Below are positions 12,213-19,421 of a DNA stretch of 24,780 nucleotides, one piece after another (positions within the stretch are counted from its first letter, which is position 1; each line of letters begins with the position of its first letter). The translations under genes and the position numbers were made by a program. The DNA is from a virus. Location of the stretch: IMG/VR virus record IMGVR_UViG_3300042935_000742, positions 1 through 24,780 of that record; one strand, given 5' to 3'. Under the pieces are notes generated by a model that was not told the origin of the DNA, did not search any database, and saw only the letters and a program-made list of their open reading frames with translations.

Positions 12213-15029
12213 CTACACCACCGCTTGCGCAGTGAGTGGTAGGTATCCGTTGAGACGCTCATATTGTTTGAGAGCCTTCACGATGTCATCACCCACTGCT
12301 CTGCCATCTGTACCCATACCAGCATTGACTGTGATGTTGATCTCTGTGTTCCCCATCACACCAGATCGGTTCAGTGGTATCACTGCTTCCGCACCGTTCT
12401 CACCGAGCAAAGCCTGCACTGGTCGTGTCACGATTCCACCCTTAGCGAGTGCCAAACCAGCCTTCTTGTATTGGTCATACAGTTTGGGGAACTGCTTCCG
12501 AGCAGCGACCACAGGTGTATCTGATCTCAGTGCTGCTGAGTTTGGGTGTAGCGCATTGACTGCCTGCATAAATGAGCCGAACAGACCACCGCCACTACTA
12601 GATGCGCCGCCACCTGTGATCACATCACCAGATGAATCAACCTTTGCCTGAACTGCTGCAGGTGTCTGACCGCGTACTGTCGCAAGTTCTGCTTCTGCGT
12701 CACGCAGTTTGCGCACTGCTTCGGTCTCACGATCGATGGCATCAGTGACACGATCGGTCGCATCTACCTGCTTCGACTTCGCTTCGTTTAGTTCATCGAG
12801 CGCAGACTTGTATGTGACCGACCCTTCCTGCGCACCGTAGGTCACTTCAGTGAGTAGTGTCTCTGCTTCCTGCAGCGCGACCGTCGCATCGTACTGTGTA
12901 TCTACTGCATCAGCGACAGACAGTTTTGCTTCAGCGAGAGCGATCTCTGCTTCTCTGATCTCGGCAGGTGTCGAATCGACATTCTTCCGCACATCTTCCA
13001 AAGCCTGCTCTGCAGTCTTGACAGCCTGCGTCGCACCTTCCAGACCGTACCCTGCACGCTCAGAGTCACGCGCAGCCTTAGCACGCTCACGCTCAGCATC
13101 ATTGGCCTGCTTCGACCCCTTGCCATATCCACGAACAACCTGATCGAAATATGTCTGCGCTGCAGTCACCTTGTCTGTTGCCTTCGACAGATCATCTCGT
13201 GCCTTCGTCACAGCCTTAGTCGCATCAGTCGCGCTCTTCGCTGCACCAACCGAGTTGCGCACAGCGTCGCTGTACTTCTTTAGTTTCTCGACTACATCAT
13301 CGAGTTTCTTTTTCGCGCCGCCACCACCCTTACCGCCACCACCATCGAGAGTGCCACCTAGTTCAGCAGCAGCCACATCGAGTGTCGTCGTCGCACCAGC
13401 AGCGACAGTCGCTGCACCACCGAGTGACTCAAACTTCGAGTTCACTTGCATCAGATCTTTAGCAGTCATGCCCATCTGTGTGCCGAGTTTCTTCGTGTCG
13501 ATAGTGATCTCAGGAATGTTCGGAATCAGTGGTATCGAGTTGAAGGCTCTGATCAGAGCATTGACTGCACCGATCGCGATGTTCGCCAGAGCCTGCTTCA
13601 TGTCATCGAACTTCGATATAAAGAATTTGACTGCACCGACTGCGATATTCCCTAGACCCTTGAAGAAGCCGACGAAGAGATCAGGCAGAGCAGCGACCAG
13701 TGCGACTATCGCACCACCGAGACCGACGATGAGTGAGCCACCCAGAGTCGCCAGCCACTTGACCAGTGAGCCTGTGAGTCTGGCCGCATATCCAAGCAGC
13801 ATCGGGATACCGTCAGACAGAAGCCACTTACCTAGATCACCAAAGAATGTCACCAACTGTGCAGGCAACTCTCGCGCTGCAAGAGATATCCATGAAACCA
13901 GTTTGTCACCGAGACGCTGCACATTCGTGACCAGTGCAGGCAGCGCAGTGCCGATCAGGAACTTGGTCAGACCCATGCTGAAATCTTTCATCGCTTGAAT
14001 GATCATCGGTATGCGCGGTGTGACCCAGCCGATGAGTGCATCACCGAGTGAACTGATAGCGCGGCCTAGCATCGGCAGACCTGTATCACGAATGTATGCG
14101 GCAGCCTTCCCGATGAAGTCTGCGAACGCTGCAGCGAAGATGGGGAAGCCAGTCTTGATCTTCTCTGCGATGAAGTCGAGACCACCAGCGAGACCACCAG
14201 TGCTGAGCGATGCAGAGAAATCTGTCAGCAGTGGCATCACCTTCGTCGAGACCACACCGAGTATCGATGTGAAAGCAGGAATGAGTGCTGTGCCGATCTG
14301 TGCTGAGACATCTTTGAACTGTGCTGCGAGTATGCGCTGACGGTTGGCCACACCTTCACTCGTGCGATCGAAGTCGCCTTGTGCCAGTGTCGAGTCTTTC
14401 ATGATCAGCGCATATGCGGCCTGAGTCTTGGCAGTGATGTCGAGTGCACCTGCACCGTCATACAGACCGAGTGCTCGTGCTTCTTCTTTGAGTCGAACAT
14501 CATTGATCGCGATACCAAACCGCTTCAGTGGCTCGGTCTCACCAGACAGACCAGAGCGCAGTGCGAGTATCGCATCATCGACGCTTGTGTTGTTGAATGA
14601 TGCAAGGTCGGCAGCGAGACCTACGAGTGATGTGCTCATCTCTTGCGCCATCGGCTGAGTGACACCGAAGGCCTGCATCAAGTTCCCATATGTGCCTGCG
14701 GCTTCCAGTGCGGCCTGCTCAGAGATACCGAGATTCTGTGCTGCACTCTTAGCGAAGTCGCGCACCGCTTTAGACGATGAGCCGAACACCACATCGACCT
14801 TGCTCAGTGATTCCTGCAGGCTGCTGCCCATGTCGATGAACTTCTTTGCAGTCACTGCGGCTGCAGTACCGAACGCGGCTGTAGCAAGTGCCATCGTCTT
14901 CATAGATGGCAGAGCAGACGACATGCGCTTTCCCATATTGACAGTGGCATCACCAGTGTCTTTGAGTGCACCTATCGCAGACTTCGCGTTACCGAATATC
15001 TGTAGAGTGAGTTTGCGTGCGCCTGCCAT
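12213..15029 (-). CDS. Tail tape measure protein, TP901 type, 938 aa
   Basis: Sets tail length and is packed inside the tail tube. Residues about 70-200 match the TP901 tape-measure core: LSKVDVVFGSSSKAVRDFAK, then SVDDAILALRSGLSGETEPL (149-168) and KRFGIAINDVRL. A long hydrophobic region in the middle (GSLIVGLGGAIVALVAALPD and following) could insert in the host membrane during DNA entry. Residues about 560-790 are charged helices, probably coiled coil, and the C-terminus has GENGAEAVIPLNRSG and GTDGRAVGDDIVKALKQYER, which I recall as common tape-measure ends. At about 1.5 angstrom per residue the length suggests a tail near 140 nm. It is the longest gene in the window. Confidence 0.95.
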   Translation of the reverse strand: MAGARKLTLQIFGNAKSAIGALKDTGDATVNMGKRMSSALPSMKTMALATAAFGTAAAVTAKKFIDMGSSLQESLSKVDVVFGSSSKAVRDFAKSAAQNLGISEQAALEAAGTYGNLMQAFGVTQPMAQEMSTSLVGLAADLASFNNTSVDDAILALRSGLSGETEPLKRFGIAINDVRLKEEARALGLYDGAGALDITAKTQAAYALIMKDSTLAQGDFDRTSEGVANRQRILAAQFKDVSAQIGTALIPAFTSILGVVSTKVMPLLTDFSASLSTGGLAGGLDFIAEKIKTGFPIFAAAFADFIGKAAAYIRDTGLPMLGRAISSLGDALIGWVTPRIPMIIQAMKDFSMGLTKFLIGTALPALVTNVQRLGDKLVSWISLAARELPAQLVTFFGDLGKWLLSDGIPMLLGYAARLTGSLVKWLATLGGSLIVGLGGAIVALVAALPDLFVGFFKGLGNIAVGAVKFFISKFDDMKQALANIAIGAVNALIRAFNSIPLIPNIPEITIDTKKLGTQMGMTAKDLMQVNSKFESLGGAATVAAGATTTLDVAAAELGGTLDGGGGKGGGGAKKKLDDVVEKLKKYSDAVRNSVGAAKSATDATKAVTKARDDLSKATDKVTAAQTYFDQVVRGYGKGSKQANDAERERAKAARDSERAGYGLEGATQAVKTAEQALEDVRKNVDSTPAEIREAEIALAEAKLSVADAVDTQYDATVALQEAETLLTEVTYGAQEGSVTYKSALDELNEAKSKQVDATDRVTDAIDRETEAVRKLRDAEAELATVRGQTPAAVQAKVDSSGDVITGGGASSSGGGLFGSFMQAVNALHPNSAALRSDTPVVAARKQFPKLYDQYKKAGLALAKGGIVTRPVQALLGENGAEAVIPLNRSGVMGNTEINITVNAGMGTDGRAVGDDIVKALKQYERLNGYLPLTAQAVV

Positions 15030-15041
15030 GATCAGTGCAGT

Positions 15042-15698
15042 CTATTCTGGAAACGCTTGGCCTGTAATGCGATCGATCGCTGTCTGATATAGACCAGTGA
15101 TGTACTGCTCACGATCACCCACAGCACGATATAGAAAGAAGTCGCGACCCTTCTGCGACTGCTTGAACTGATTCCAGCCCCTGATCACTTTGATACCACC
15201 AGACTTCGTGCGTGCTATCTCGACAGCCTGACCGCCGAGACGCTTCGAGATTGTCTTGCCTGACGACTCGACGCTCTGACTCTCTACACGCTTGACGACG
15301 ACATCTACATCTTCACCATGACGCACCAGAGTGGCACGAGATCGACGACCGCGCACATTCGGTTTCTTGATCAGACGACGAGTATCACGATGAGCACCAA
15401 AGTTTGCGCCACCGAAGTACGGAACTTCTTTGCCGCCACCTGTGACAGCCACACGCAGTTTGCTTGATGACTGCTGCAGTGATGCTGCGGCTGACTTTTC
15501 CATCTTCGTACCAGCGATCTGATTTGCTCGCCTGATGATGATCTCTGCTACTGCTTCGTTCGCCTTCTGTATGATCTCTTCGCTGTGACCTGCATCTGCA
15601 GCGTTCTTGATCGACTTGATGAACTGTGTGTAGTTGATGATCTCGATCTTGCCGAACTGATCTTTCTGACCTTTGATCTCGATGCGCTCAGATGCCAT
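15042..15698 (-). CDS. HK97 gp10-like neck/tail protein with basic insert, 218 aa
   Basis: Possibly a head-tail joining or tail-completion protein. The N-terminal helices (TQFIKSIKNAADAGHSEEII, then AVAEIIIRRANQIAGT) and the central VPYFGGANFGAHRD resemble the gp10 family, which usually reads VPYA-G-x-x-E/N-F-G, and the ending (FFLYRAVGDREQYITGLYQT) resembles its F-L-x-x-A helix. Between them lies an unusual basic stretch of about 70 residues (LIKKPNVRGRRSRATLVRHG and on). Its place after the tail chaperones instead of among the connectors is odd. The start has AGGTGATCACGCATG and follows the end of the frameshifted chaperone by 6 bases. Confidence 0.45.
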   Translation of the reverse strand: MASERIEIKGQKDQFGKIEIINYTQFIKSIKNAADAGHSEEIIQKANEAVAEIIIRRANQIAGTKMEKSAAASLQQSSSKLRVAVTGGGKEVPYFGGANFGAHRDTRRLIKKPNVRGRRSRATLVRHGEDVDVVVKRVESQSVESSGKTISKRLGGQAVEIARTKSGGIKVIRGWNQFKQSQKGRDFFLYRAVGDREQYITGLYQTAIDRITGQAFPE

Positions 15699-15704
15699 GC
15701 GTGA

Positions 15705-16126
15705 TCACCTGCGCTTGCGGCTTTGCTTGGCACGCCACTTCAGATACTCGATCAGAGTGTTGAGCATCGTCTCTGACTCGGCCATCAGTGCTGACGGTGC
15801 GATGCCAGTCTCGATCGCGAGTGATGCAATCAGCCAGTGGTAACTGTCGTCGCCAAAGGGTTACCACCTTCTTCGGCTTTGCTGTCGTCAGCCATCTCGA
15901 CATCTTCAACAGTCTGAATCCAGTCAGGGTCAAACTTGAGACTGGTGTTCTTGCATCGAGTCTCTGCAGACCATGCGAGCCATGCGAGATCAGTGAGCCT
16001 GATCTCTTGCTCGAACTTGGCGACACTGCGTGACCATGTTCTCTCGAACGATACGAAGTCTGCGAAGCGTGCGGTGACATCTCTCGTCTCGCCATCTGTA
16101 AAGTGAACTGTCAGTGCGATCTTCAT
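15705..16126 (-). CDS. Tail assembly chaperone GT, made by -1 frameshift, 140 aa
   Basis: The long form of the tail chaperone. The first 91 codons are shared with protein G. At C_CCT_TTG (15860-15854) the ribosome can slip back by one base, after which the frame stays open for 49 residues (GDDSYHWLIASLAIETGIAP, then SALMAESETMLNTLIEYLKW) to a TGA at 15707-15705. The heptamer fits X_XXY_YYZ in the G frame exactly. The T part resembles the usual T domain with YHWLIAS and YLKW. G and GT proteins coat the tape measure during tail assembly; many siphophages recode here. The slip itself is inference, but the open -1 frame has protein-like content up to the next gene. Confidence 0.8.
15830..16126 (-). 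CDS. Tail assembly chaperone G, 98 aa
   Basis: The short form of the tail chaperone, read without frameshift and ending in GNPLATTVTTG. The start has a strong site, AAAGGGGAACATAGATG. The body (KIALTVHFTDGETRDVTARF, then FVSFERTWSRSVAKFEQEIR and LTDLAWLAW) has the pattern of G-type chaperones. It lies between the tail tube gene and the tape measure gene, the conserved place for this pair. G is normally made in large excess over GT. Confidence 0.85.
   Translation of the reverse strand: MKIALTVHFTDGETRDVTARFADFVSFERTWSRSVAKFEQEIRLTDLAWLAWSAETRCKNTSLKFDPDWIQTVEDVEMADDSKAEEGGNPLATTVTTG
15854..15860 (-). promoter_or_regulatory. Slippery heptamer CCCTTTG for -1 frameshift
   Basis: On the minus strand, codons read AAC CCT TTG, so the heptamer splits as C_CCT_TTG and both tRNAs can re-pair with CCC and TTT. 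A Shine-Dalgarno-like GAAGAAGGTGG lies a few bases upstream and could stimulate slipping, as in dnaX. I see no strong stem directly downstream. Confidence 0.75.
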
Positions 16127-16151
16127 CTATGTTCCCCTTTCGGTATGTGAT

Positions 16152-16559
16152 TTAGGCTGTGGTCTTTACCAATGTGCCGCCAGTGAATGAAAGCGAAGTC
16201 ATCGCCAACTCACCGACTGCTGCAGCGACAGGTGTGTGCGCTGCCAAGAAAGTATTGGAAACCGTGTAAAGCGGATTCGTCGTGCTGGTCGATGCACTCG
16301 ATGGTCGCACCGTGACAGTGGTCTGTGTGCCGACGAGTGGGAAGACAGTCGCTTCAACTTCTGATGCTGCAAAATCTTGCATGAACTCGACATCTACTGT
16401 GATGTTCTGCAATCCACCAACAAAGGTGTGACCACTGCTACCAAAGGTTGTTGATTCAACACTGTCGATCTCATAGGTAAGGGTCACGCTGTTTGCGCGG
16501 TCGCTGAGTACTACACCGTTCACGGTGATGTCTGCGTTAGTAAGTACGAGTTGAGCCAT
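16152..16559 (-). CDS. Major tail tube protein, 135 aa
   Basis: Subunit of the tail tube. The protein is almost all beta: LVLTNADITVNGVVLSDRAN, VTLTYEIDSVESTTFGSSGH and ITVDVEFMQDFAASEVEATV, ending LAMTSLSFTGGTLVKTTA. The S-V-E-S-T-T-F-G turn, the residues TFVGGLQN and the length fit the short tail tube proteins of siphophages. It sits directly before the chaperone genes, the conserved position. A site AGAAAGAAGA precedes the start. It ends 25 bases before the chaperone start, with the chaperone's own ribosome binding site in between, as expected for a highly expressed gene. Confidence 0.85.
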   Translation of the reverse strand: MAQLVLTNADITVNGVVLSDRANSVTLTYEIDSVESTTFGSSGHTFVGGLQNITVDVEFMQDFAASEVEATVFPLVGTQTTVTVRPSSASTSTTNPLYTVSNTFLAAHTPVAAAVGELAMTSLSFTGGTLVKTTA

Positions 16560-16560
16560 G

Positions 16561-16731
16561 TTAGATATCTTCTTTCTTGTCGATCAGTTTCTTTGATGCT
16601 GCTGTGGCTGCTACGAGATGACCTGCAGATACGAGAGCATCGACATCTAGTGACTCTAGTTGAGATGCACTTACCGTGTCACCTAACTCGAAGCCTGCCA
16701 GTCGATCACTTGCCACTGTGTATGTCGTCAT
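16561..16731 (-). CDS. Small head-tail region protein, 56 aa
   Basis: A short gene found by hand translation. A strong site, TAGGAAGGCATAACTATG, precedes the start. The protein reads MTTYTVASDRLAGFELGDTV, then QLESLDVDALVSAGHL and a Lys-rich end (SKKLIDKKEDI). I recall similar small proteins (a VASDRLAGF start and an ALIxGGHL-like motif) between connector and tail tube genes of actinophages. Function unknown. It ends 1 base before the tail tube gene, whose ribosome binding site lies inside it. Confidence 0.7.
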   Translation of the reverse strand: MTTYTVASDRLAGFELGDTVSASQLESLDVDALVSAGHLVAATAASKKLIDKKEDI

Positions 16732-16743
16732 AGTTATGCCTTC

Positions 16744-17151
16744 CTAAGCGTGCACTACAACTGTGCACTGTACTTGCAGGAACTCTGCTTCGGCAACCGA
16801 TACCGCCGATATATTTACACCGCTCTCGACTACCAGTGTGCGAGCCACACCGCCGAGAGTAGGGTCGCCTTCGATGGCTGCGCGTATAGATGTAGCACCG
16901 TCATATGACAGATACCCATCGAGAGCAGTATGTGCAGTGCGATCGATGTACCTGCCGACTATCACGAACACTGAGCAGCGCATGACGACATCGCCACCAC
17001 CGAACGACTTGTGATACTCGACTGACTCGATGACAGGGAATCCCACAGGTGGGTTCAGTTGGTCAGGCATGTAGGTAGATGTGCGCAGACCTGAGATCGT
17101 GCCGAGTCTGGTGGCCAGACCTGTGAGAACCTGAGAGACAGTGGCAGCCAT
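16744..17151 (-). CDS. Tail terminator-like protein, 135 aa
   Basis: Probably caps the tail tube and joins it to the head. It opens with a helix (TVSQVLTGLATRLGTISGLR), then PVGFPVIESVEYHKSFGGGD and a strand set (VMRCSVFVIVGRYIDRTAHT), then LDGYLSYDGATSIRAAIEGD, ending with VQCTVVVHA. The helix-strand order and the place between the connector and the tail tube gene fit tail terminators of siphophages. The start shares one base with the connector stop (TGATG). The call rests on pattern and position. Confidence 0.6.
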   Translation of the reverse strand: MAATVSQVLTGLATRLGTISGLRTSTYMPDQLNPPVGFPVIESVEYHKSFGGGDVVMRCSVFVIVGRYIDRTAHTALDGYLSYDGATSIRAAIEGDPTLGGVARTLVVESGVNISAVSVAEAEFLQVQCTVVVHA

Positions 17152-17744
17152 CAGGCCATGCCAAGTACACGGTATGGCGAGAGTAGATCACGCACATCAG
17201 GGTCAACGGCACGCACTGTGATGGCCATATCAGCGAAGCCGAGTACACCCAGTGCAGCGTTGTATCGAGCGAACTGACGCATCGACAGAAGCACACAGGC
17301 TTCTCTGATGTCATCTGGTATCGATGGCCAACCCCATGTGCCTGCGATCTGTACTGTCGGTGGTGCAGGTGCGAGATATAAAGGGAATGTCTTGCCGCCT
17401 ACTGCTGCGATCGCACGATATGGTCGCGTTTGCAGTGCTGCGTCGAGTGGCTCGAAGATGTAGTCGGTGTTTGCAGTCCATGTCGTGAGATATGAACCTG
17501 TGCCACTGCTGTCGGTCTTTAGAGTTGTCACTGACACCAGATCAGGTATCTGCAGTCGATATGAGTTCGTCGCATAAAATGTGACGGTGTTTGTCGTCTG
17601 ATAGAAGAACCTGCTGCAGTATCCATCGATGCGACGCGACGCACCTTCGATCGAGTTCTCGATCAGCGTGTCATCTACCGAGTCAGTCAGCCGCATAGCG
17701 GCCTTCACTTCTGCAAGCGTGCAATAGCCTTTTGTGATGGCCAT
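17151..17744 (-). CDS. Head-tail connector, HK97 gp6-like adaptor, 197 aa
   Basis: Likely the ring protein that binds under the portal. The N-terminal half fits the gp6 type: YCTLAEVKAAMRLTDSVDDT, then LIENSIEGASRRIDGYCSRF, followed by beta hairpins (TVTFYATNSYRLQIPDLVSV). The middle has VQIAGTWGWPSIPDDIREAC, the usual G-W-x-x-P-x-x-I motif before a last helix (LLSMRQFARYNAALG), and the end (DPDVRDLLSPYRVLGMA) matches connector tails. It follows the capsid gene and a 71-residue gene. Confidence 0.8.
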   Translation of the reverse strand: MAITKGYCTLAEVKAAMRLTDSVDDTLIENSIEGASRRIDGYCSRFFYQTTNTVTFYATNSYRLQIPDLVSVTTLKTDSSGTGSYLTTWTANTDYIFEPLDAALQTRPYRAIAAVGGKTFPLYLAPAPPTVQIAGTWGWPSIPDDIREACVLLSMRQFARYNAALGVLGFADMAITVRAVDPDVRDLLSPYRVLGMA

Positions 17745-17748
17745 GTGC

Positions 17749-17964
17749 TCAGCCTTTCTTGCGTGCGCGTGTCTTCGGTAGTGCTGCAGTCTCTGCCTGT
17801 GGTACTGCGGTCGCAGTCTCTACTGGCGTAGATAGATACTTATGATCGAAGCCGATCTCTCTGAGTGCTGCATCGATGGCGCGTACTCGATCTGTGAGAC
17901 CGCGCTTCTCGTATCCTGCACGCTCAAAGAGTAGAGCGTCGATGTACTTGGAATGTGTTGTCAT
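17749..17964 (-). CDS. Unknown small head-region protein, 71 aa
   Basis: Function unknown. The helical N-terminal half (YIDALLFERAGYEKRGLTDR, then VRAIDAALREIGF) matches small proteins that I recall from the capsid-connector interval of actinophages. The second half is an Ala/Pro/Thr linker ending in a basic tail (KTRARKKG). No clear ribosome binding site precedes the ATG; the hairpin behind the capsid gene ends 12 bases upstream and could affect its translation. Confidence 0.6.
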   Translation of the reverse strand: MTTHSKYIDALLFERAGYEKRGLTDRVRAIDAALREIGFDHKYLSTPVETATAVPQAETAALPKTRARKKG

Positions 17965-17976
17965 GGCATCAGAGTA

Positions 17977-18012
17977 TCAGTGCGTCACAGTGATCAGCCT
18001 GCGACGCACTGA
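17977..18012 (-). terminator. Strong hairpin directly behind the capsid gene
   Basis: TCAGTGCGTC and GACGCACTGA form perfect 10-bp arms around a 16-base loop containing TGATCA. It lies 11 bases after the capsid stop. There is no T-run behind it, so it may be a partial terminator or a structure that protects the capsid mRNA end and lowers expression of the genes after it. Confidence 0.55.
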
Positions 18013-18022
18013 CGATCTCAGA

Positions 18023-19339
18023 TTAGAAGGTTGGTGTTACTAGACCAGTTCCACCGACCAAAGCAAACGCGTTTGGATAACGATTTGCTGTGAAAGCACT
18101 GTATCCATAAACGATCATCTGCACATCGAGTTCAGAACCTTTCGGCTGCTCGAAGCGAAGCATCATCGGTTCGCCACTGCCCTGCTCGAACAAGTGTGCT
18201 TCCTGACTGTTGCCGACGATGATCACATCTTCGTTTGCACCTGCGCCGTTTGTCGTGATGACATTGGCATCAGTGACCACAGGAATGCCTGCGATCGCAT
18301 AGCCGCTCTGTGCGTACTGTGCTGCACCGCTACCTGTGGCGATCGGGTTGAAACCGTAAGGCGTAGGTACTGCGAGTGGTCGGTCTGTGCTATCGACTGC
18401 AGCCAAGATGAATGCGAGTCGTCGTGGGTGCATCAGAATGAAGTTCGGTGTCTGGAAGTAGTTCGTCTGCACACGCTGAATGGCATCGAGCAACTTCGGA
18501 TAAAGTTCCTTCACTGTCGGTGATGCGTCGGTGTAGGTGACTACCTGTGTGATCACATTGGTGAGTGATGTCGCACTGGTCGTGACGAACAATGAATCAA
18601 GGTTCGTGTGGTATGCAGATACGAGATCAGCCATCACGAGCGAGTCGATGTTTGTGCCGCGCTCGATTGCCTGACGACTCACATTCTGCTGACCAGCAAC
18701 AGTGACCACAGAGACATCGAGTTTGGTGTCATCCATGTTGGTCTCTTGTACTGCTGAGCCTTCAGTCTGTACTGCAGTGGCTGAGCCAGTCGTGACCTTC
18801 GAGATCGAGATGACAAGACCTGAGTCTGGCAACTGATGCTTACGAGCGATCTCAAGGAATGGTCGGCCTGCGCGTGCGAATGGTGCAGCGAGTTCAGTCA
18901 AGAACTGTGGCACGATGAGACCAGCAAATGCTGCACTGGTGACATCACGACGCTCGATGCGCTCTTCATTCATGTGGCGCGATAGACGCTCTTTGGCTGA
19001 GAAGTCACCAGAGAACTGAGCAGCGTATGCGTCAGCGATGAATGATGTCTCAGACTTTGGTGAGTAGGTGCGTGCTTCGCTCTTGACGACAGCAGGTGCG
19101 ACTACGGTCTCGATGCCAGAAGCCTTGCGTGCTTCGGCGGCTGCAGCGTTGCGGCCTTCGAGTTCAGAGTGACGCTTGATTTGCTCGTCGAGATCACGCA
19201 CGACATCGAGTGACGATGCGATCTGTGAATCTTCTTCGATGGAAAGTGCACGCTCTTCGGTTGCTGCAGATGCCACGAGTGCATCAGCCTTTGCAAGTTC
19301 TGCGTCGCGCTTCTCGATTAGTTGCTTTGAGTAGGTCAT
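18023..19339 (-). CDS. Major capsid protein, HK97 fold, 438 aa
   Basis: Forms the head shell. I chose ATG at 19339 because GAAGGAACAAACACATG precedes it; the frame extends upstream to 19468 without such a site. Residues 1 to about 75 form a charged helix (QLIEKRDAELAKADALVASA, then VVRDLDEQIKRHSELEGRNA), the delta domain that acts as scaffold and is cut off by the protease encoded upstream. The mature part has the E-loop and spine order of HK97 capsids: FAGLIVPQFLTELAAPFARA, SGLVISISKVTTGSATAVQT, QQNVSRQAIERGTNIDSLV, and later TPYGFNPIATGSGAAQYAQS with GIPVVTDANV. It ends VGGTGLVTPTF. The gene is preceded by an 82-base gap and followed by a hairpin, which fits high and separate expression. 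Confidence 0.95.
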   Translation of the reverse strand: MTYSKQLIEKRDAELAKADALVASAATEERALSIEEDSQIASSLDVVRDLDEQIKRHSELEGRNAAAAEARKASGIETVVAPAVVKSEARTYSPKSETSFIADAYAAQFSGDFSAKERLSRHMNEERIERRDVTSAAFAGLIVPQFLTELAAPFARAGRPFLEIARKHQLPDSGLVISISKVTTGSATAVQTEGSAVQETNMDDTKLDVSVVTVAGQQNVSRQAIERGTNIDSLVMADLVSAYHTNLDSLFVTTSATSLTNVITQVVTYTDASPTVKELYPKLLDAIQRVQTNYFQTPNFILMHPRRLAFILAAVDSTDRPLAVPTPYGFNPIATGSGAAQYAQSGYAIAGIPVVTDANVITTNGAGANEDVIIVGNSQEAHLFEQGSGEPMMLRFEQPKGSELDVQMIVYGYSAFTANRYPNAFALVGGTGLVTPTF

Positions 19340-19421
19340 GTGTTTGTTCCTTCGTGAGTTTTCTGATGGGTGTATCAGTGGCTCACTCAGTGACCTATCT
19401 GGTCGGCTGTGAGTCGGCTGA
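19340..19421 (-). other. 82-bp leader of the capsid gene
   Basis: A gap between the protease stop and the capsid start holding the ribosome binding site GAAGGAA and a direct repeat, GTCGGCTG at 19402-19409 and again at 19413-19420 on the plus strand. I see no convincing promoter boxes. In a genome with almost no gaps such a leader suggests a separate start or processing site for capsid mRNA. Confidence 0.4.

Noticed and set aside
13171-13998. Long plus-strand frame (275 codons) opposite the tape measure gene
   Set aside because: Low-complexity Ser/Ala/Pro product that mirrors the minus-strand codons of the tape measure; no ribosome binding site or family pattern.
15548-15733. 61-codon minus-strand frame across the chaperone and gp10-like genes
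   Set aside because: Ser/Arg-rich product in the third frame; the -1 frame gives the real T domain and the gp10-like frame starts at 15698.
15688-16095. 135-codon minus-strand frame overlapping the chaperone G gene
   Set aside because: Neither the G frame nor the -1 T frame; product has no tail-chaperone content and starts inside G.
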